From assembly GCF_013155295.1 (NCBI RefSeq), contig NZ_JABJXT010000010.1, forward strand, positions 101,311 to 165,310: a stretch of DNA of 64,000 nt. The letters are read 5' to 3'. The first letter of the stretch is position 1, and each line of letters starts with the position of its first letter. The DNA is from Pseudogemmobacter hezensis (lineage in GTDB: Bacteria; Pseudomonadota; Alphaproteobacteria; Rhodobacterales; Rhodobacteraceae). Below are positions 37,053-46,829 of the stretch, piece by piece. The notes below the pieces were generated by a model. The model worked only from the letters and a program-made list of their open reading frames with translations, was not told the DNA's origin and ran no database searches. A program made the position numbers and the translations under genes.

Positions 37053-38161
37053 GCGCGGGCGTCCTTAGCCCCGCAATCACCCTTGCCACGCCCGTCGCAG
37101 CAGCGGCGGGCACGGTGGCGGGCAAACCCCGCCCCGGCAGCCTGCGCTTCGAGGCGGTGGCCAAGACCTACCATTCTTCCGCCGGCGCGGTTGAGGCGCT
37201 GAAAGACATCAGCCTCGACATCGCGCCGGGCGATATCTACGGCATCATCGGCCGCTCGGGCGCGGGGAAATCCAGCCTCCTGCGCACGATCAACCGGCTG
37301 GAAGAGCCGACCACCGGCCGCGTGCTGGTCGATGGCGAGGATATCTCGCGCCTCGATGAGGCCGGGCTGGTAGCGCTGCGCCGCCGGATCGGCATGATTT
37401 TCCAGCATTTCAACCTGCTTTCCGCCCGCACCGTGCGCGAGAATGTGGCGCTGCCGCTGATCGTGGCCGGGGTGGCGAAAGAGGAAATCCGCACCCGCAC
37501 TGATGAGGTTCTGGCGCTGGTCGGCCTCTCGGATAAGGGCGACACCTATCCCTCGCGCCTTTCGGGCGGGCAAAAACAGCGGGTGGGTGTTGCGCGCGCC
37601 CTGGTCTCGCGCCCCGAGATCCTGCTGTGCGATGAGGCGACCTCGGCGCTGGACCCGGAGACGACGCTCTCGATCCTGGAACTGCTGCGCGACATCAATC
37701 GCAAGCTTGGCCTGACCATCGTGCTGATCACCCATGAGATGAGCGTGATCCGTGAGATCTGCAACCGCGTCCTGGTGCTGGAAGGCGGCGCGATTGCCGA
37801 GGAAGGCCCGGTCTGGCAGGTTTTCGGTGCGCCGCGCCATGATGCAACCCGCTCGCTGCTGGCGCCATTGCAGCGCGACCTGCCGCCCGAACTGACCGCA
37901 AACCTGCGCCCTGAAGCGCAGACCCCCCGCGACCGGGCGGTGATCGGCATTTCCTACGCCGGAACCGTAGCCCCGGATCTTCAGGCGCTGGCCTCGGCCA
38001 CGAAAGGCGCGGTTGAGTTGCTTTCCGCCTCGGTCGAGCGGATCCAGTCCCATGCGGTCGGGCGTATCGTGCTGGCGCTGGCCCCGGGGGCAAAGCCCGC
38101 GGCGCTGACCTCTCAACATCCATCGGCAAAGGTGATCGGCTATGTCCCCGCAGATGATTGA
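37049..38161 (+). CDS. metN: methionine-type ABC transporter ATPase with NIL domain
   Basis: About 370 residues. Walker [19 protein letters not shown], signature [19 protein letters not shown], Walker [16 protein letters not shown]. The C-terminal NIL domain ([20 protein letters not shown]) is the methionine-sensing domain of MetN, where bound methionine inhibits transport. The ATG at 37049 overlaps the metQ stop by 4 bp. A further in-frame ATG at 37037 is possible. Confidence 0.92.
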   Translation: MSAGVLSPAITLATPVAAAAGTVAGKPRPGSLRFEAVAKTYHSSAGAVEALKDISLDIAPGDIYGIIGRSGAGKSSLLRTINRLEEPTTGRVLVDGEDISRLDEAGLVALRRRIGMIFQHFNLLSARTVRENVALPLIVAGVAKEEIRTRTDEVLALVGLSDKGDTYPSRLSGGQKQRVGVARALVSRPEILLCDEATSALDPETTLSILELLRDINRKLGLTIVLITHEMSVIREICNRVLVLEGGAIAEEGPVWQVFGAPRHDATRSLLAPLQRDLPPELTANLRPEAQTPRDRAVIGISYAGTVAPDLQALASATKGAVELLSASVERIQSHAVGRIVLALAPGAKPAALTSQHPSAKVIGYVPADD

Positions 38162-38795
38162 TCGCCTCTGGCAGGCCTTTTATGACACGCTTTTCATGGT
38201 CGGCATCTCGGCAGGCATCGCCGTGCTGGCGGGCATCCCGCTGGCGGTGTTCCTGGTAACCTCGGGCCCCGGTGGCATCTTTGCCGCGCCAAGGCTGAAC
38301 CGCATCGTCGGGCTGTTCGTCAACGGCTTTCGCGCGGTGCCCTTCATCGTTCTGCTGGTGGCGCTGATCCCCTTCACGCGGCTGGTTGTGGGCACCACCA
38401 TCGGGGTCTGGGCGGCCATTGTGCCGCTGGCGGTTTCCGCCACGCCCTTCTTCGCCCGTATCGTCGAGGTGTCTTTGCGCGAGATCGATCCCGGGCTGAT
38501 CGAGGCCGCGCAATCCATCGGCTGCCGCCGCCATCACATCGTCCGCTATGTCTATCTGCCCGAGGCGCTGCCCGGCATCATCGGCGGGCTGACGATCACG
38601 GTGGTCACGATGATCGGGGCCTCGGCCATGGCGGGGGCGGTCGGGGCTGGTGGGCTTGGCGATGTGGCAATCCGCTATGGATATCAAAGGTTTGACACCA
38701 CGGTCATGATGGCCGTGATCGTGATCCTTGTGGTGCTGGTGTCAGCCGTGCAATTCGCCGGTGATTACGCCGTGCGCAGGCTGAAGGCGCGCTGA
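38142..38795 (+). CDS. metI: methionine-type ABC transporter permease
   Basis: 217 residues with five membrane helices. EAA-type loop [40 protein letters not shown] and [20 protein letters not shown] are typical MetI. AAGGTGAT lies upstream of the chosen ATG, and the gene overlaps metN by 20 bp. Confidence 0.93.
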   Translation: MSPQMIDRLWQAFYDTLFMVGISAGIAVLAGIPLAVFLVTSGPGGIFAAPRLNRIVGLFVNGFRAVPFIVLLVALIPFTRLVVGTTIGVWAAIVPLAVSATPFFARIVEVSLREIDPGLIEAAQSIGCRRHHIVRYVYLPEALPGIIGGLTITVVTMIGASAMAGAVGAGGLGDVAIRYGYQRFDTTVMMAVIVILVVLVSAVQFAGDYAVRRLKAR

Positions 38796-38806
38796 AGCGC
38801 CTTCAG
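38781..38806. terminator. Hairpin terminator at metI end
   Basis: A perfect 10-bp inverted repeat (CTGAAGGCGC / GCGCCTTCAG) with a 6-base loop, followed by ATTT. It overlaps the metI stop codon and separates two convergent units. Confidence 0.6.
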
Positions 38807-38816
38807 ATTTCTGCCG

Positions 38817-40178
38817 TCAGGTCGGCTGCCGATAGCCCGCGCCAGCATGGCGGGCGGGCAGGCGGTCGCCCTCCTGGAACAGTTTGCGGCGCAGCGTGCC
38901 CTCAGCATAGCTGGTCTTGTAAAGACCACGGGCCTGCAGCTCTGGCACCACCAGATCGGCGAAATCCTCATAGCTTTCGGGCACCGCAAGGCGCGAGAGG
39001 TTGAAGCCGTCGATCCCGCCCTCGGTCACCCAGGAGACCAGCTCATCCGCCACCTGCGCAGGCGTGCCGACCAGCAGCGGATAGCGCCCGCCAAGTGCCA
39101 GCTGCGCCAGCAGATCGCGTTTCGTCCAGCCCCGGCTTTCCGCCAGTTTCGTCGCCGACTGGATCGCGTTTGATCCCGCGTAGGGAACCGGATCATCCAG
39201 CCCGAATTTGGCGAAATCGATCCCCGTCGAGGCCGAATAATGCGCAAGCCCCGCCTCGGGGCTGGAAGCCGCCTGAAACTCGGCCAGCTTTTCCCGCGCG
39301 ACGGCCGGATTGCGGTCGGTGATGATATTGACGCCGGTCAGGATCTTCACGTCATCCGCCCGCCGCCCGGCCGCCACCACCGCGCGGCGGATGCTGTCGG
39401 ATTGCGCCCGCGCCACCGCCTTTTCAGGCGCTGAGATGAACACGCATTCCGCATGACGCGCGGCGAACTGTTGCCCGCGCCCGGATGTCCCGGCCTGATA
39501 GATCACCGGGCTGCGCTGCGGTGAGGGCTCGGACAGGTGATAGCCCTCAAATTGAAAGAATGGCCCGTCATGGCGGATCTTATGGACCCGCGCCGGATCG
39601 GCATAGGTCCGGGCGGCGCGATCACGCAGAACCGCGTCCTCCTCCCATGATCCTTCCCAAAGTTTGTAAAGCGCCTCGAGGTAATCATCGGCCAGATCAT
39701 AGCGCTGATCGTGGCCGTCAAGCGCCGCCCGCCCCACCGCGCGGGCGGCGGAATCCAGATAGCCGGTCACGATATTCCAGCCGATACGGCCATTGGTCAG
39801 ATGATCCAGCGTCGAGATCCGGCGGGCGAAAGTATAGGGGTGCTCCTGGTTGACATTGACCGTGACGCCAAAGCCTAAGTGCTGCGTCACCGCCGCCATG
39901 GCAGAGACCAGCAGGATCGGATCATTTACCGGAAGCTGCACGCTTTCGCGCAAGCTGACATCGACATTGCCGCCATAGACGTCATAGGTGCCAAGAATGT
40001 CGGCGAGGAAAATCCCGTCGAAAAGCCCGCGTTCCAGCGTTTTTGCAAGGCCCGTCCAATGGTCCAGCCGGGTGTAGTCCATTGATCGGTCGCGCGGATG
40101 CACCCATTGGCCATGGTTGATATGGCCGACGCTGTTCATATTGAACGCATTGACGATGATGTGTTTTTGTCCGGTCAT
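38817..40178 (-). CDS. LLM-class flavin-dependent monooxygenase (NtaA/SnaA/DszA family)
   Basis: About 453 residues. Family motifs: NAFNMNSVGHINHGQWVHP, GLFDGIFLADILGTYDVYGG, TNGRIGWNIVTGYLDSAARA, SPQRSPVIYQAGTSGRGQQF. These two-component monooxygenases use FMNH2 from a separate reductase and often attack C-S bonds or sulfur atoms. The start at 40178 has GAGG six bases upstream and follows the SfnB stop by 7 bp. Together with two SfnB genes and MetQNI it suggests oxidation of an organosulfur compound. The exact substrate is unknown. Confidence 0.88.
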   Translation of the reverse strand: MTGQKHIIVNAFNMNSVGHINHGQWVHPRDRSMDYTRLDHWTGLAKTLERGLFDGIFLADILGTYDVYGGNVDVSLRESVQLPVNDPILLVSAMAAVTQHLGFGVTVNVNQEHPYTFARRISTLDHLTNGRIGWNIVTGYLDSAARAVGRAALDGHDQRYDLADDYLEALYKLWEGSWEEDAVLRDRAARTYADPARVHKIRHDGPFFQFEGYHLSEPSPQRSPVIYQAGTSGRGQQFAARHAECVFISAPEKAVARAQSDSIRRAVVAAGRRADDVKILTGVNIITDRNPAVAREKLAEFQAASSPEAGLAHYSASTGIDFAKFGLDDPVPYAGSNAIQSATKLAESRGWTKRDLLAQLALGGRYPLLVGTPAQVADELVSWVTEGGIDGFNLSRLAVPESYEDFADLVVPELQARGLYKTSYAEGTLRRKLFQEGDRLPARHAGAGYRQPT

Positions 40179-40185
40179 CGCAGCC

Positions 40186-41394
40186 TCAGATCGCGCCATG
40201 GCGGGGCGGGTTTACCCCGTTCAAGAGGTGATTTCCGACCGCATGATATTTCCAGCGAACAGGGTCGTGCAGCGTATGGGTGCGGACATTGCGCCAGTGG
40301 CGGTCAAGATTGTCCTCGGTGAAGGTGGCCGAGGTTCCGGTGAACTCAAACAGTTTCGAGCCCGCCAGCAGCCCCGCCGTCGTGGTCAGCGCCCGCGCTG
40401 CCGCAACGGCAACTGACGCCTCGGCGACCGAGGTTTCACTCGCGTCCAGGATCGCAGCATCGACGGCCCGCCCGGCGCGGGTCACCAGCGCCCTTGCCGC
40501 CCGCAGCCGCAAGGCCACATCGCCAAGGCCCGCCAGCGTCAGCGGATCCTGCGCCGCGCTTTCGACTTTCGCGTCAACCCAGGGGCGCGCGCGGTCGCGG
40601 ATGAAAGGCAGCGTCGCCTGGAACGCGCCCTCACCGATGCCAAGGTCGATGGCGGCATGGATGATCTGGGCGAAGGGGCCGATCGGGGTTGGCCGCTCGA
40701 AACTGTCCTGAAAGGGCACCACCTGATCGGGGCTGACCGCGACGCGCGAGAACGCGACCGAGCCTGATCCCGTGACACGCTGGCCAAAGCCGTCCCAGTC
40801 GTCGGTAATGCTGACGCCTGCAGCCTCACGCGGGATGATCACCAGCTGCTGGCGGCCCTCTTCATCGACCACCAGCGTCGGGATCTGATGCGCGAAGATC
40901 GCCCCGGTGCAGTAGAATTTCTGCCCCTCGACATAAAGCTGCCCGCCTTCCCGGATCAGCCTGGTGCGGCGCTGAAAGTCCTTCGCGCCGATCTCGGCCA
41001 GGGCGTTGCCGAAACGGTGGCCTTCAAGCGCCAGGCGGAAATAGTGTTGTTTCTGCGCCTCGGATGCGCCGGCGCGGATCACCTCCAGCGCGTAGAAATG
41101 ATTCTGCGGGATCTGCGAAAGCGAGCCATCCGCCGCCGCGATGATCGCCGTCACCTGCGCCAGCGTCACCGCCGAGACCCCGGCACCGCCGTAAGCCTTT
41201 GGCACCGTGATCCCCCAAAGCCCCGAGGCGGTGAAACGGTCCAATTCCTCCCAGGGCAGGGCACGGGCGCGGTCGCGCAGGCTGGCCGAGGGCGCAAATT
41301 CGGCGGCCAGCTTTTTGGCGACGGCAATCGCCTCGGCGTCCGAGGTGATCAGATGGGTCTGGCCTGGCGGGGTCGCGTGACGGGTCTCGGTCAT
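40186..41394 (-). CDS. sfnB: SfnB-family oxidoreductase, copy A
   Basis: 402 residues of the acyl-CoA dehydrogenase-fold family used in sulfur acquisition. LYVEGQKFYCTGAIFAHQIP, DDWDGFGQRVTGSGSVAFS and NVRTHTLHDPVRWKYHAVGN are typical of SfnB/DszC-like monooxygenases acting with reduced flavin. It sits 7 bp before the LLM gene and 4 bp after its own paralogue. Confidence 0.88.
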   Translation of the reverse strand: MTETRHATPPGQTHLITSDAEAIAVAKKLAAEFAPSASLRDRARALPWEELDRFTASGLWGITVPKAYGGAGVSAVTLAQVTAIIAAADGSLSQIPQNHFYALEVIRAGASEAQKQHYFRLALEGHRFGNALAEIGAKDFQRRTRLIREGGQLYVEGQKFYCTGAIFAHQIPTLVVDEEGRQQLVIIPREAAGVSITDDWDGFGQRVTGSGSVAFSRVAVSPDQVVPFQDSFERPTPIGPFAQIIHAAIDLGIGEGAFQATLPFIRDRARPWVDAKVESAAQDPLTLAGLGDVALRLRAARALVTRAGRAVDAAILDASETSVAEASVAVAAARALTTTAGLLAGSKLFEFTGTSATFTEDNLDRHWRNVRTHTLHDPVRWKYHAVGNHLLNGVNPPRHGAI

Positions 41395-41398
41395 ATCT

Positions 41399-42622
41399 TC
41401 AGTTCCATTGATGCCGGGCCGGGGCCGCGCCGTTCAGATGCCAGTTGCCCAGCAGGTGATATTTCCACCGCACCGGGTCATGCAGCGTATGAACCCGCGC
41501 ATTACGCCAGAGCCGCCCGAGGTTCAGGCCCGCTCGGGTCGAGGCCGATCCCGCCAGCTCAAAGAGCTTTTCCGAGGCCTGCAGCGCGATTTCCGTGGTC
41601 AGGATCTTGGCCTCTGCCACCGCGACAGAGGCGCGGGCGCTGCTTTCTTCCGTCACCGGCAGGGCGGCGATCTCATCAAGCGTCAGGGCCGCCTCGCGCA
41701 GAACCTCTTGCGCGGCCAGAAGGTCGATCTGCAGCCGCCCGATATCTGCGATGATATAGGGGTCGTCCTGGGCGCGGGGCACGCCAGCATCAATCCAGGG
41801 GCGCGATTTCTCACGCACGAAGCGGACCGCCTCTTCCAGAGCACCGACCGCGATGCCCGCATCAATCGCGGCCTGGATCAGCTGCGAGACTGGCCCGGCA
41901 AGGCCCGGCGTGCTGGCGCGTTGCCAGACCGGGAAGATCTGCTCCTCGCTTTCGATCAGCACATTGTCGAAAATCACGCTGCCCGATGAAGTGGTGCGCT
42001 GCCCGAAAGAAGACCAGTCATCCAGCACCCTGACGCCCGGCGCATGGCGCGGCACCCAGACCTGGACCGGGCGGCCCTGGGGGTCATTGGCGCGGGTCGG
42101 GATCCAGTCGGCGAAAATCGCGGCGGTGGAATAAAAACGGTGGCCGCTTATCCGCCAGCCCTCGGGCGAGGCGCTCAGGCCTGTTGTGTTATGGGTGACG
42201 AGGGCGCGGCTGCGTTCCGGCCCCGCATTGCCGATGCGGTGTCCTGCCAGAATATCGGTGTAAAAGCGGCTTTGCTGCGCGGGCGTTCCGGCCTCTCGCA
42301 AAAGCTGCAGCACGCCGAAGTGGTTCTGCGGGATCTGCCCGGCTGAACTGTCAGCGGCGCAAAGCGTCTCGAACACCAGGGCCAGCGTCAGGTAGGAAAG
42401 ATCGGGGCCGCCAAAGGCCCGGGGCACCGTGATCGCGCCCAGCCCCGAGGCGGTGAAATCGTCGATCTCGGCAAAGGGCAGGATCCGTTCGGCATCGCGG
42501 CGGGCGGCTTTGGGCGCCCAGTCAGCCGCCAGGCGCTTTGCGGCGGCGATGGCCTCGTCATGCGTGGTGATTTTCGCGGGGGGTGCCTTTTGCGCGGCGG
42601 TGTGGATCGCGGGCCTGTTCAT
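41399..42622 (-). CDS. sfnB: SfnB-family oxidoreductase, copy B
   Basis: 407 residues, paralogous to copy A (ASGLGAITVPRAFGGPDLSY; GHRFYSTAAIFADWIPTRAN; NARVHTLHDPVRWKYHLLGN). The two share the C-terminal HTLHDPVRWKYH block. They may form a heteromer or use related substrates. It is the first gene of the three-gene monooxygenase unit. Confidence 0.88.
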   Translation of the reverse strand: MNRPAIHTAAQKAPPAKITTHDEAIAAAKRLAADWAPKAARRDAERILPFAEIDDFTASGLGAITVPRAFGGPDLSYLTLALVFETLCAADSSAGQIPQNHFGVLQLLREAGTPAQQSRFYTDILAGHRIGNAGPERSRALVTHNTTGLSASPEGWRISGHRFYSTAAIFADWIPTRANDPQGRPVQVWVPRHAPGVRVLDDWSSFGQRTTSSGSVIFDNVLIESEEQIFPVWQRASTPGLAGPVSQLIQAAIDAGIAVGALEEAVRFVREKSRPWIDAGVPRAQDDPYIIADIGRLQIDLLAAQEVLREAALTLDEIAALPVTEESSARASVAVAEAKILTTEIALQASEKLFELAGSASTRAGLNLGRLWRNARVHTLHDPVRWKYHLLGNWHLNGAAPARHQWN

Positions 42623-42655
42623 CGGATCCGGCCTTTCTGCCGGGGCTTCCCGGTC

Positions 42656-42682
42656 GTCTGCAGCTGTCTTTCGCTGCAGTTT
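42656..42682 (+). repeat. Inverted repeat with T-tract upstream of sfnB
   Basis: CTGCAGC ... GCTGCAG stem followed by TTTTT on the + strand. On the - strand it lies in the leader of the sfnB unit. Function unknown. Confidence 0.4.
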
Positions 42683-42746
42683 TTACGCCCGGTGGCTTGC
42701 CCGCGCCATTCTGAAGCCTGGCCCGCAGAGAGGATGCGACTGGCGG

Positions 42747-42789
42747 CAGCCCCGGCCTGGAGGGAAGATCTTTCTCCAGGCCGGGGCTG
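42747..42789. terminator. 16-bp perfect inverted repeat after homocysteine methyltransferase gene
   Basis: CAGCCCCGGCCTGGAG and its exact complement flank an 11-base loop. It lies about 95 bp beyond the stop of the methyltransferase gene. It would fold into a very stable hairpin, probably a terminator, although no U-tract follows. Confidence 0.6.
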
Positions 42790-42883
42790 GCTTGCTCTGC
42801 GGCTTCTGGCGCGGGGCAGGGGCGCAGAATCCCGGGCACTTCACCCGGTCGGGCGCAGTTGTGTTGTGGCGGCAGCCTTGTGG

Positions 42884-43825
42884 TCAGGCCCCAGGGTGCA
42901 GCAGCCCGTGGATTTCGCAGATATGGTCTGGTCCGATGCCGCAGCATCCGCCGATCCGGCTTGCGCCTGCTGCGATCCAGCTGCGTGCAAGGTCTGCGTA
43001 TCCGCCCGGGCTGAGATCATCGCGCAGGCCGCAAAGCCCGGCATTGGCCTCGGGCTTGTCCGCAGGGTCGGGGGTTGGCACAAAGGCATTGGCATAGGCC
43101 CCGACCGCATCGGCCAGTGCTGTTCCGCGCAACTCATCACGTGCGGCGCGGATCGCGGGCTCCATCAGCTCGGCCAGCGAGCAATTGAAGAGCAGGCTTT
43201 CGGCGCCCAGATCCAGCGCGGCGCGGGCCGCCTGGCGGACCGTTTCGCCAGAGCGCAGCACAGGCTCTGCCTGGCCCGCAAGCACCGGGGTCACCTCTTT
43301 GGTGTCCTGAAGCGTGAAGGACAGCCACAGCGGGCGCGGGTCTGCCCCAAGCGCCTCGCGCAAGACCCGCACCTCGGTCAGTGAGGCCTGCGTCTCGGCA
43401 AGCCAGATATCGACATAGGGCGAAAGGCCCGCGATCAGCACCGACAAAAGCCGCTTTGCCTCTGCCGGTTCAAAGAGATCAGGGCGGTAAGAGCCGAGAA
43501 CAGGCGGCAGCGACCCGGCGACGATGATCTTGCGCCCCGCTGCCGCCGCCCGATCTGCGGCCTCACGCGCCAGCCGCCCGGCCAGCGCTGCCAGCGCCTG
43601 GCCGTCGCGGTCAAACCGTTCATCGCCGATATGAAAGGGCACCAGCGCATAGCTGTTGGTGGTGATCACATCGGCCCCGGCCTGGATATAATCATCATGG
43701 ATTTCCGAGACGAAATGCGGCGCCTCGATCAGGGCCAGCGCCGACCATTCGGGCTGGCGGAAAGGTGCGCCGCGCCGCAGCAATTCGCGGCCCATGCCGC
43801 CATCAAGAACCAGGGGGGATGTCAT
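42884..43825 (-). CDS. homocysteine S-methyltransferase family protein
   Basis: About 313 residues. The TIM-barrel starts LVLDGGMGRELLRRGAPF. Zinc ligands are in LLFNCSLAELM and ASRIGGCCGIGPDHI, with the other family motif DVITTNSYALVPF. These enzymes methylate homocysteine using S-methylmethionine or related donors. The frame is open to 43915, but the ATG at 43825 matches the family N-terminus. It belongs functionally to the surrounding sulfur cluster. Confidence 0.9.
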   Translation of the reverse strand: MTSPLVLDGGMGRELLRRGAPFRQPEWSALALIEAPHFVSEIHDDYIQAGADVITTNSYALVPFHIGDERFDRDGQALAALAGRLAREAADRAAAAGRKIIVAGSLPPVLGSYRPDLFEPAEAKRLLSVLIAGLSPYVDIWLAETQASLTEVRVLREALGADPRPLWLSFTLQDTKEVTPVLAGQAEPVLRSGETVRQAARAALDLGAESLLFNCSLAELMEPAIRAARDELRGTALADAVGAYANAFVPTPDPADKPEANAGLCGLRDDLSPGGYADLARSWIAAGASRIGGCCGIGPDHICEIHGLLHPGA

Positions 43826-43948
43826 GTCGCTCTTTCTGAATTTCGGGGCATGATCCCCGCAGCTTACAAAAAGCGCAATGAAACGGGCATTGTTTTTTAG
43901 CTGCGGATTTCGCAATGGCTGATCTCTTTTCCCTGCGGTCGGCGCAGC

Positions 43949-44776
43949 CTATCCGCCAGCGGTCATGCGCGATTTCAGCATCTCCAAGAAGGCCCTGATC
44001 TGGGGTTGCCGCAGGGCCTGGGGCCGGGTTGCAAGAAAGACCTCCAGCCCGGGCAGCCTCAGGTCGGGGAAGGGTTCGGCCAGGCCGCCTGCCAGCACCC
44101 TGGGTAAAACGGCCGCGCCATGGCCACGCTGAACCGCCGCCAGTTGCGCGGCAAAGGACGAGACGCGGATGCGAACAGTGCCGAACCCGGCGGCCCGCGC
44201 GGCTTTCATATGCGGCAGCTGATCTTGCGGCGGCAACAGACCGATCATCGGCAGCGCCTGGGGCGTGAGATCTTCGCGTGTGGCAAGCTCGGGCCGGGCG
44301 AAAAGGCCGAATGCCACATCGGGCAGGCGCTGATAGATCAGCGAGGGCTCGCCCAGATGCAGGGTGCGGATGGCGATATCTGCGGCCCCCTGGGACAGTT
44401 TCACCAGATCGGGGGTGACGGTGAAATCGACCGTGCAGCCGGGATGCGCGGCGGTGAACTCTGCCGCAGTATCGGTGACAGGGCCGATGAAACCCTCGCC
44501 CGCCGTGACCCTGACCCGACCTGAAAGGCCCGGGGATTGCGGGGGCGGGGCCAGGGCTGCCTCAAAATCCTGCGCGGCCTGAACCAAAGCCGCGCCGCGT
44601 GCGGTCAGCCTGGTGCCATCGGCGCCGCGCTCGACCAGGGCCGCGCCGGTCTCTGCCTCAAGCTGGGTGATCCGCCGCGACAGGGTCGAGGCGGCCATCC
44701 CAAGCGCCTCACCCGCGCGCAAAAAGCTGCCGCGCCGCGCCACCGCCAGCAAAAGCCGCAGATCATCCCAGTTCAT
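43949..44776 (-). CDS. LysR-family transcriptional regulator
   Basis: About 275 residues. HTH: MNWDDLRLLLAVARRGSFLR and LGMAASTLSRRITQLEAETG. The effector domain is of the LrhA/AaeR-like type (GRVRVTAGEGFIGPVTDTAA). The start at 44776 begins the HTH directly. It is divergent from the SDR gene and probably controls it. Confidence 0.88.
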   Translation of the reverse strand: MNWDDLRLLLAVARRGSFLRAGEALGMAASTLSRRITQLEAETGAALVERGADGTRLTARGAALVQAAQDFEAALAPPPQSPGLSGRVRVTAGEGFIGPVTDTAAEFTAAHPGCTVDFTVTPDLVKLSQGAADIAIRTLHLGEPSLIYQRLPDVAFGLFARPELATREDLTPQALPMIGLLPPQDQLPHMKAARAAGFGTVRIRVSSFAAQLAAVQRGHGAAVLPRVLAGGLAEPFPDLRLPGLEVFLATRPQALRQPQIRAFLEMLKSRMTAGG

Positions 44777-44799
44777 TTCTGCACCCCGCTTTGCACTAC

Positions 44800-44816
44800 G
44801 GCAAAGCCGTTTTGCC
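44800..44816. promoter_or_regulatory. Candidate LysR binding palindrome
   Basis: GGCAAA-N5-TTTGCC in the divergent spacer between the LysR and SDR genes. Interrupted palindromes in such spacers are the usual LysR sites. Assigned by position only. Confidence 0.4.
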
Positions 44817-44896
44817 ATGCTATGCGTTCTGCGCAAAGCCTTTCCGCGTTATCTGCCCTGGATCAGGCGCAATCCGCGCAAGGCAGGATCATCAAG

Positions 44897-45895
44897 ATGC
44901 AGACTGTATTCGTCACCGGCGCGACCGGGCTTTTGGGCAGCAACCTTGTGCGGCTTTTGCTGCAGCGCGGCATGGCCGTGCGGGCGCTGGCCCGCTCGCG
45001 CAGCAAGGCACAGACCCAGTTTGGCGATATCCCCGGGCTTACGGTCATCGAGGGGGATATGCGCGATGTTGCGGGCTTTGCCCCGATGCTTGCGGGTTGT
45101 GATGTGGTCTTTCACACCGCCGCCTATTTCCGCGAAAGCTATGGCGGCGGCAAACATTGGGAGATGCAGAAGCGGATCAATGTCGACGCCACGGCTGCGC
45201 TGATTGCGGCGGCCTATGCGGCGGGTGTGCGCAGGTTTATCCATACCAGCTCTATCGCGGTGGTGAATGGTCCGCGGGGCGCGCTGATCAATGAAAGCAT
45301 GCGTCGCGATCCGCGCGACGCCGATGATTACTACCGCAGCAAGATGCAGTCTGATGCGGTCGTGCAGGACTTCCTGCGCAGCCACCCCGATATGTTCGCG
45401 GCTTTTGTGATGCCGGGCTGGATGCATGGCCCCGGCGATCTGGGGCCAACGGCTGCGGGGCAGTTCACGCTTGATTATCTGAAACGGGCGCTGCCTGGTA
45501 TTCCACCGGGGACGTTTTCTTTCGTTGATGCGCGGGACGTGGCCTTTGCCATGGCGGCGGCTGCCGAAAAAGCGCGGCGGGGCGAGCATTACCTGGCCGC
45601 CGGCCATCACATCACCATGCCCGATCTGGTGCAGATCTATCAGCAGGTGACCGGGGTTCCGGCCCCAAAACGCCGGATCCCGGTCGCCGTCCTGTGGCCG
45701 ATTGCGCTGCTGCAGGAGGTGATCGCCCGCATCAGCGGACGCCCGGCTCTTTTAAGCCTTGCCACCGTGCGCACCATGCGCGCCGAGGCCGGGCGCACCC
45801 GCTTTGACCCTACGAAATCCCGCGCTGAACTGGGTCTGACCTTCCGCCCCATCGCCGAGACGATCCGCGATGAGGTGGCCTGGTTCAAAGGCTGA
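44897..45895 (+). CDS. NAD(P)-dependent epimerase/dehydratase (extended SDR)
   Basis: 332 residues. Nucleotide motif VFVTGATGLLGSNLVRLLLQ; catalytic Ser region HTSSIAVVNGP; DYYRSKMQSDAVVQDF with the YxxxK-like pair (YYRSK). It resembles HpnA/dihydroflavonol reductase-like SDRs. The start at 44897 is chosen because the Rossmann motif follows at once; upstream sequence belongs to the opposite LysR gene. Substrate unknown. Confidence 0.87.
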   Translation: MQTVFVTGATGLLGSNLVRLLLQRGMAVRALARSRSKAQTQFGDIPGLTVIEGDMRDVAGFAPMLAGCDVVFHTAAYFRESYGGGKHWEMQKRINVDATAALIAAAYAAGVRRFIHTSSIAVVNGPRGALINESMRRDPRDADDYYRSKMQSDAVVQDFLRSHPDMFAAFVMPGWMHGPGDLGPTAAGQFTLDYLKRALPGIPPGTFSFVDARDVAFAMAAAAEKARRGEHYLAAGHHITMPDLVQIYQQVTGVPAPKRRIPVAVLWPIALLQEVIARISGRPALLSLATVRTMRAEAGRTRFDPTKSRAELGLTFRPIAETIRDEVAWFKG

Positions 45896-45907
45896 TCAGG
45901 GGCAGGG

Positions 45908-45924
45908 GGCGGGTGTGACCCGCC
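45908..45924. terminator. Short hairpin between convergent genes
   Basis: GGCGGGT-GTG-ACCCGCC, a perfect 7-bp stem in the spacer between the SDR and CitE-like genes. Confidence 0.4.
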
Positions 45925-45980
45925 GCCACCGCCCACCCCCATCACCCCGCTGGCAAACCGGGTCACCCGGCATCGCTGTA

Positions 45981-46829
45981 TTACTTTTGCGCAGATTTCC
46001 CCTGTCCTGCACGTCGCAATACCTGTCGCGCGCGCATGACGACCGGTGCATCGACCATCATCCCGTCAAGGTTCACGACGGCCTGATCGCCAACCGCTTC
46101 GATCAGCCTGCGGGCCGCAGCAAGCTCTTCCGGATCAGGCATGAAGGCTTCCCGTGCTGCAGAAACTTGCGCCGGATGGATCAGCAACTTGCCACCAAAA
46201 CCCAAAGAGACCGCATGACGGATATCCCCGGCGATCAGAGCTGCATCGTGAACCGCTGTTGTCACCCCATCGACCGGCGGCGGCAGACCTGCGCAGCGTG
46301 AGGCGACCACAAGCGCACTGCGCGCCAAAAGCAATGCCTCACGATTATGGGCCGATCCGAGATCGGCCGCGAAATCGATCGAACCGAATACGAGTCTGTC
46401 AGCGACCGCAGCAATCTTCACCGCATGATGCAGCCCCAGGGCGGATTCGATCAGCGCCAGCACCGGTTTGCCCGATGAATTGCGGCAAGACAGAATATCT
46501 TCGGGATATTCCGCTTTTGGCAGCATCACGGCGCTGACCGGCAAATCACGGCAGGCCTGAATGTCGCGCTCATACCAGGCTGTTCCGGCACCATTGATAC
46601 GGATGATCACATGGGGTTTATGGGCACCCGCGGAACGCATCAGGTCTTGCAATGCAGCCAATAATCCCTGGCGGGCGCGATCCTTTTCCGCTTCTGCGAC
46701 GGCGTCCTCAAGATCAATCACCACCGCATCCGCCCCTGCCGCGAAGGCTTTCGCAAAGCGATCCGGGCGGTCAGCCGGCACAAAGAGTGCCAATGCCATG
46801 TCATCAGGCGGCACAGGCACTTTGCTCAT
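45981..46829 (-). CDS. CitE/HpcH-family CoA-ester lyase (citramalyl-CoA or malyl-CoA lyase-like)
   Basis: 282 residues. ADAVVIDLEDAVAEAEKDRA, RINGAGTAWYERDI, VMLPKAEYPEDI, ALIESALGLHHAV, VFGSIDFAADLG and GGKLLIHPAQVSAAREAF are the family's Mg2+ and CoA-ester binding blocks. With the CoA-transferase next to it (4-bp overlap) and a class I fumarase upstream, cleavage of citramalyl-CoA to pyruvate and acetyl-CoA is the best guess. It is the last gene of the operon. Confidence 0.87.
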   Translation of the reverse strand: MSKVPVPPDDMALALFVPADRPDRFAKAFAAGADAVVIDLEDAVAEAEKDRARQGLLAALQDLMRSAGAHKPHVIIRINGAGTAWYERDIQACRDLPVSAVMLPKAEYPEDILSCRNSSGKPVLALIESALGLHHAVKIAAVADRLVFGSIDFAADLGSAHNREALLLARSALVVASRCAGLPPPVDGVTTAVHDAALIAGDIRHAVSLGFGGKLLIHPAQVSAAREAFMPDPEELAAARRLIEAVGDQAVVNLDGMMVDAPVVMRARQVLRRAGQGKSAQK

